In this document: positions 6,179 to 8,084 of the stretch, one piece after another
How the letters are laid out: each line of letters starts with the position of its first letter
How positions within the stretch are numbered: the first letter of the stretch is position 1
DNA from: Gammaproteobacteria bacterium UBA4475
GTDB lineage: Bacteria; Pseudomonadota; Gammaproteobacteria; Pseudomonadales; Azotimanducaceae
DNA length: 8,084 nucleotides
Direction: 5' to 3'
NCBI GenBank assembly: GCA_002389265.1
Contig: DGOD01000217.1
Location: 1-8,084 of the forward strand
Made by a program: the position numbers and the translations under genes
Notes under the pieces: model-generated
Seen by the model: only the letters and a program-made list of their open reading frames with translations
What the model was told of the DNA's origin: nothing
Databases searched by the model: none

Positions 6179-7300
6179 ATGAAACTACATAGTCCGCTCT
6201 GTGATCTTTTTGGTATTGAGTACCCCATTGTACTGGCAGGGATGGGCGGGGCCAGCACCCCTGAACTTGCCGCTGCAGTCTCCAATGCCGGTGGGCTTGG
6301 TGTCCTCGGTGCCGCAGCCTGTCAGCCAGAACAGTTACGGGAATGGATTCAACGGACTCGTGCCCTGACCGATAAACCCTTTGGCGTCGACACCTTATTA
6401 CCCGCATCTGTTCGGCGAACCGCGCAAACTCAGGGAGATGGGCGAGCCGATCCTGCTGACCAACTGGCAGACCACCTTAAGTTTGCCCGGGAATTTATGG
6501 ATCAGGAGGACTTGCAGATGCCGATCAACCGCGGCGGCGGGCAGAGCACCAGTGGCGGTAATCTCCAGGTTTTCAGCAAAGAATTTTTTGATGCCCAGAT
6601 GCAGGTCATTATTGAAGAACGTGTGCCCGTCTATGCGGCGGGATTAGGTAATCCGGGCCCCTGGATGGCCGAGTTACGCTACAACGGTACTCGCGTGATG
6701 GCTGTGGTTGGGGCTGTACGGCATGCGATCCAAGTGGCGGCCATAGGTCTCGATGCTATCGTCGCCCAGGGTCATGATGCCGGTGGCCATAACTCGCCGG
6801 TGGGCGCAATGGCGCTGATTCCTCAGGTGGTCGATGCGGTTGGCAATATACCGGTACTGGGCGCGGGCGGCATCGGTGATGGACGCGGGGTTGCCGCAGC
6901 CATGATGTTAGGTGCCGCAGGCGGCTGGATTGGCACTGCGTTTTTGGCGGCGGAAGAGTCCGGTATTGCCCAGCATCAGAAGCAGGCACTGGTTGAAGGC
7001 ACGGAAGAGGGCACTGTGATCTCCCGTTCTGTGACTGGCAAACCCGCAAGAATTATTCGTAGCAAATGGACCGATGCCTGGGAACACGCGGACATTCAGC
7101 CCTTACCCATGCCTTATCAAGGCATGGTCTCAGGACCTGTCATGGCTGCGGCCGGTGCCGCTCACCGGGCCGATATCAACCCGGGATTTGCTGGCCAGGG
7201 CATGGGCTTGATCAAGTCGATCCGGCCCGCTGCGGATATTCTTCGGGAAATCGTTGAAACCGCCGAAGCGAGCCTGTCCAGGGCGACTTACTTTGTGTGA
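6179..7300 (+). CDS. Nitronate monooxygenase-family FMN protein
   Basis: This 373-residue TIM-barrel flavoprotein belongs to the nitronate monooxygenase (former 2-nitropropane dioxygenase) family, which oxidises alkyl nitronates with FMN and O2. Seen in order: PIVLAGMGGASTPELAAAVSNAGGLGVLG (17-44), the first flavin-binding segment; KPFGVDTLLPA (66-76); VPVYAAGLGNP; VMAVVGAVRHA; and QGHDAGGH (197-204), which carries the family's catalytic-base histidine region. Then come GAGGIGDGRGVAAAMMLGA, the FMN-phosphate loop, and WIGTAFLAAEES. Residues 116-128 form a Gly/Ser-rich linker that seems unlike the core family. Related folds include FabK enoyl-ACP reductase and other FMN oxidoreductases, and many family members have not been shown to use nitronates, so the substrate is open. 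The start has AGGAG six bases upstream. It is divergent from the M81 gene and converges with the M20 gene. Confidence 0.9.
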   Translation: MKLHSPLCDLFGIEYPIVLAGMGGASTPELAAAVSNAGGLGVLGAAACQPEQLREWIQRTRALTDKPFGVDTLLPASVRRTAQTQGDGRADPADQLADHLKFAREFMDQEDLQMPINRGGGQSTSGGNLQVFSKEFFDAQMQVIIEERVPVYAAGLGNPGPWMAELRYNGTRVMAVVGAVRHAIQVAAIGLDAIVAQGHDAGGHNSPVGAMALIPQVVDAVGNIPVLGAGGIGDGRGVAAAMMLGAAGGWIGTAFLAAEESGIAQHQKQALVEGTEEGTVISRSVTGKPARIIRSKWTDAWEHADIQPLPMPYQGMVSGPVMAAAGAAHRADINPGFAGQGMGLIKSIRPAADILREIVETAEASLSRATYFV

Positions 7301-7380
7301 CAAACCCGATCAAAAATCGATGCCGCCCGGGGCCAGATGGCCGGTATAAGAACCGCCATGTTGCCGCGCGAACCGTATCG

Positions 7381-7422
7381 CCACAGTCAGGCCACCACAG
7401 TCATGCCGCCACAGTCATTCAA
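7381..7422. repeat. 14-bp tandem repeat, three units, at M20 gene 3' end
   Basis: Three consecutive 14-bp units start at 7381, 7395 and 7409, each beginning with the identical nine bases CCACAGTCA; the last five bases vary. The third unit overlaps the end of the M20 peptidase gene, and its TCA (7415-7417) is that gene's TGA stop on the minus strand. The other two lie in the gap to the convergent nitronate monooxygenase gene. A period of 14 is not a multiple of three. Confidence 0.75.
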
Positions 7423-8084
7423 CAGCCATTGATGGTGTCGCGGCGACCTGGTTTACGATCTCCCAGATCAAGTGTAAGTATTCCCGATAGGGGGCAACCC
7501 GCAAATACTCATCGTTACCATGCACGCCATTGTCATCACCAATGACAATTCCGGGACCGAAACCATAAGTGGCGATACCGACAGACCGTAATTGCGCCGA
7601 GTCTGTCGCGCCGGTCAACAGACTGGGCAAGACTGTCGCACCTGGGTGACGGGTCGCAATGACTTCCTCAAATGCCTGAAACAAGGGCGTATCCAAAGGG
7701 GCTGGCTGATGTGCAGGGCGCGTGACGCGCATGGGAATGATTTCGACACTCGGTTCTTGGATGATATTCCGCAGAGTCTCAAATAGATATTCCGGGTCTT
7801 CCCCAGGCAGCGCCCGTATATCCAGCGTCGCTTCGGCACTGGAAGGAATCACATTCCGCTGGTACCCGCCCTGGAAAATGGTGGGCACCACGGAGGTCCG
7901 AATGATAGAAAAATAGGCAGCATTCAAATCCCGCAGGCGTTCTTGAGTTTCCATAGAAGGGTTGGGGGCAAGGATTGCCCGATATATTTCAGCCTCGAAT
8001 TCAGGTCGAGTGGCGGCTAAGCGCTCAAAAAACGTCTGCGTGGTTTCGTTCAAACGCATGGGTAGGGGTGTATCAAACAGCCGT
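7415..8084 (-). CDS. M20 family metallopeptidase, C-terminal part (runs off right edge)
   Basis: The reading frame is open from the right edge of the window to its stop, giving about 222 residues of the C-terminal part of an M20 family zinc peptidase or deacylase. It includes the end of the dimerisation domain (PTIFQGGYQRNVIPSSAEATLDIR, with the family's NVIP and D-R pattern). The second half of the catalytic domain has LTGATDSAQLR and GVHGNDEYL, whose His is the last zinc ligand. The N-terminal half with the other metal ligands lies beyond position 8084. An internal ATG at 8059 is not the true start, because the frame continues upstream as RLFDTPLP. The resemblance is to M20 carboxypeptidase/dipeptidase or N-acyl amino acid hydrolase types; the substrate is unknown. 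Its stop codon sits in a 14-bp tandem repeat. It converges with the nitronate monooxygenase gene, 114 bp away. Confidence 0.9.
   Translation of the reverse strand, partial: RLFDTPLPMRLNETTQTFFERLAATRPEFEAEIYRAILAPNPSMETQERLRDLNAAYFSIIRTSVVPTIFQGGYQRNVIPSSAEATLDIRALPGEDPEYLFETLRNIIQEPSVEIIPMRVTRPAHQPAPLDTPLFQAFEEVIATRHPGATVLPSLLTGATDSAQLRSVGIATYGFGPGIVIGDDNGVHGNDEYLRVAPYREYLHLIWEIVNQVAATPSMAVE

Noticed and set aside
6381..6647. Possible double frameshift inside the nitronate monooxygenase gene, since another frame is open here
   Set aside because: The main frame reads PFGVDTLLPASVRR and then rejoins conserved VPVYAAGLGNP without a break, so the alternative frame is a shadow.
7326..7344. GGCC-AGAT-GGCC hairpin between the nitronate monooxygenase and M20 genes as a terminator
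   Set aside because: The perfect stem is only 4 bp, extension needs a two-base bulge, and no T run follows on either strand.
7297..7545. 82-residue plus-strand frame with a start overlapping the nitronate monooxygenase stop
   Set aside because: It runs through the tandem repeat and then antisense to the conserved M20 C terminus, is low-complexity, and has no domain.
8057..8059. ATG at 8059 as the M20 gene start
   Set aside because: The frame stays open to the window edge, and the N-terminal catalytic half of the family is missing, so the real start is outside the window.

Overview
This window looks like a stretch of bacterial chromosome, densely packed and of moderate GC. It holds eight complete protein genes and one that runs off the right edge. 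I see no rRNA, tRNA, CRISPR array, transposase or phage gene. The gene families point to a proteobacterium, and an aerobic, possibly marine, gammaproteobacterium would fit: M81/MlrC-type peptidase, COG3618-type amidohydrolase, nitronate monooxygenase, bc1-type Rieske protein with a twin-arginine leader, and AlaX. That assignment is an inference from gene content, not a proven taxonomy.

Layout. A Cof-type HAD phosphatase lies on the minus strand at 26-829. After a divergent gap of about 100 bp comes a tight plus-strand operon at 934-2947: a TIM-barrel amidohydrolase, a membrane-anchored Rieske 2Fe-2S protein and a small flavodoxin-like protein. These are joined by an ATGA overlap and a TGATG overlap. 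Converging on the operon, 8 bp away, is a minus-strand AlaX alanyl-tRNA editing protein (2956-3684). It is divergent from a plus-strand SDR oxidoreductase (3761-4519). The SDR gene converges with an M81 metallopeptidase (4523-6040, minus) with only 3 bp between their stop codons. A 138-bp divergent region then separates M81 from a nitronate monooxygenase-family flavoprotein (6179-7300, plus). That gene converges with an M20 peptidase whose N-terminal half lies beyond the window (7415->8084, minus).

How the genes may work together. The most notable unit is the amidohydrolase-Rieske-flavodoxin operon. The Rieske protein has every cluster ligand, the disulfide cysteines and the potential-tuning Ser/Tyr of cytochrome bc1 Rieske proteins. 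Cytochrome b and c1 genes are absent from the window, and the overlapping gene junctions suggest translation coupled to a hydrolase and an FMN protein. The rest (SDR, M81, nitronate monooxygenase, M20) resembles an accessory catabolic neighbourhood of hydrolases and redox enzymes. The genes face in alternating directions, so apart from the three-gene operon each is probably its own transcription unit. Non-coding structure is modest: a stable hairpin between SDR and M81, a dyad and a spaced direct repeat in the M81/nitronate monooxygenase divergent region, and two short tandem duplications that overlap stop codons.
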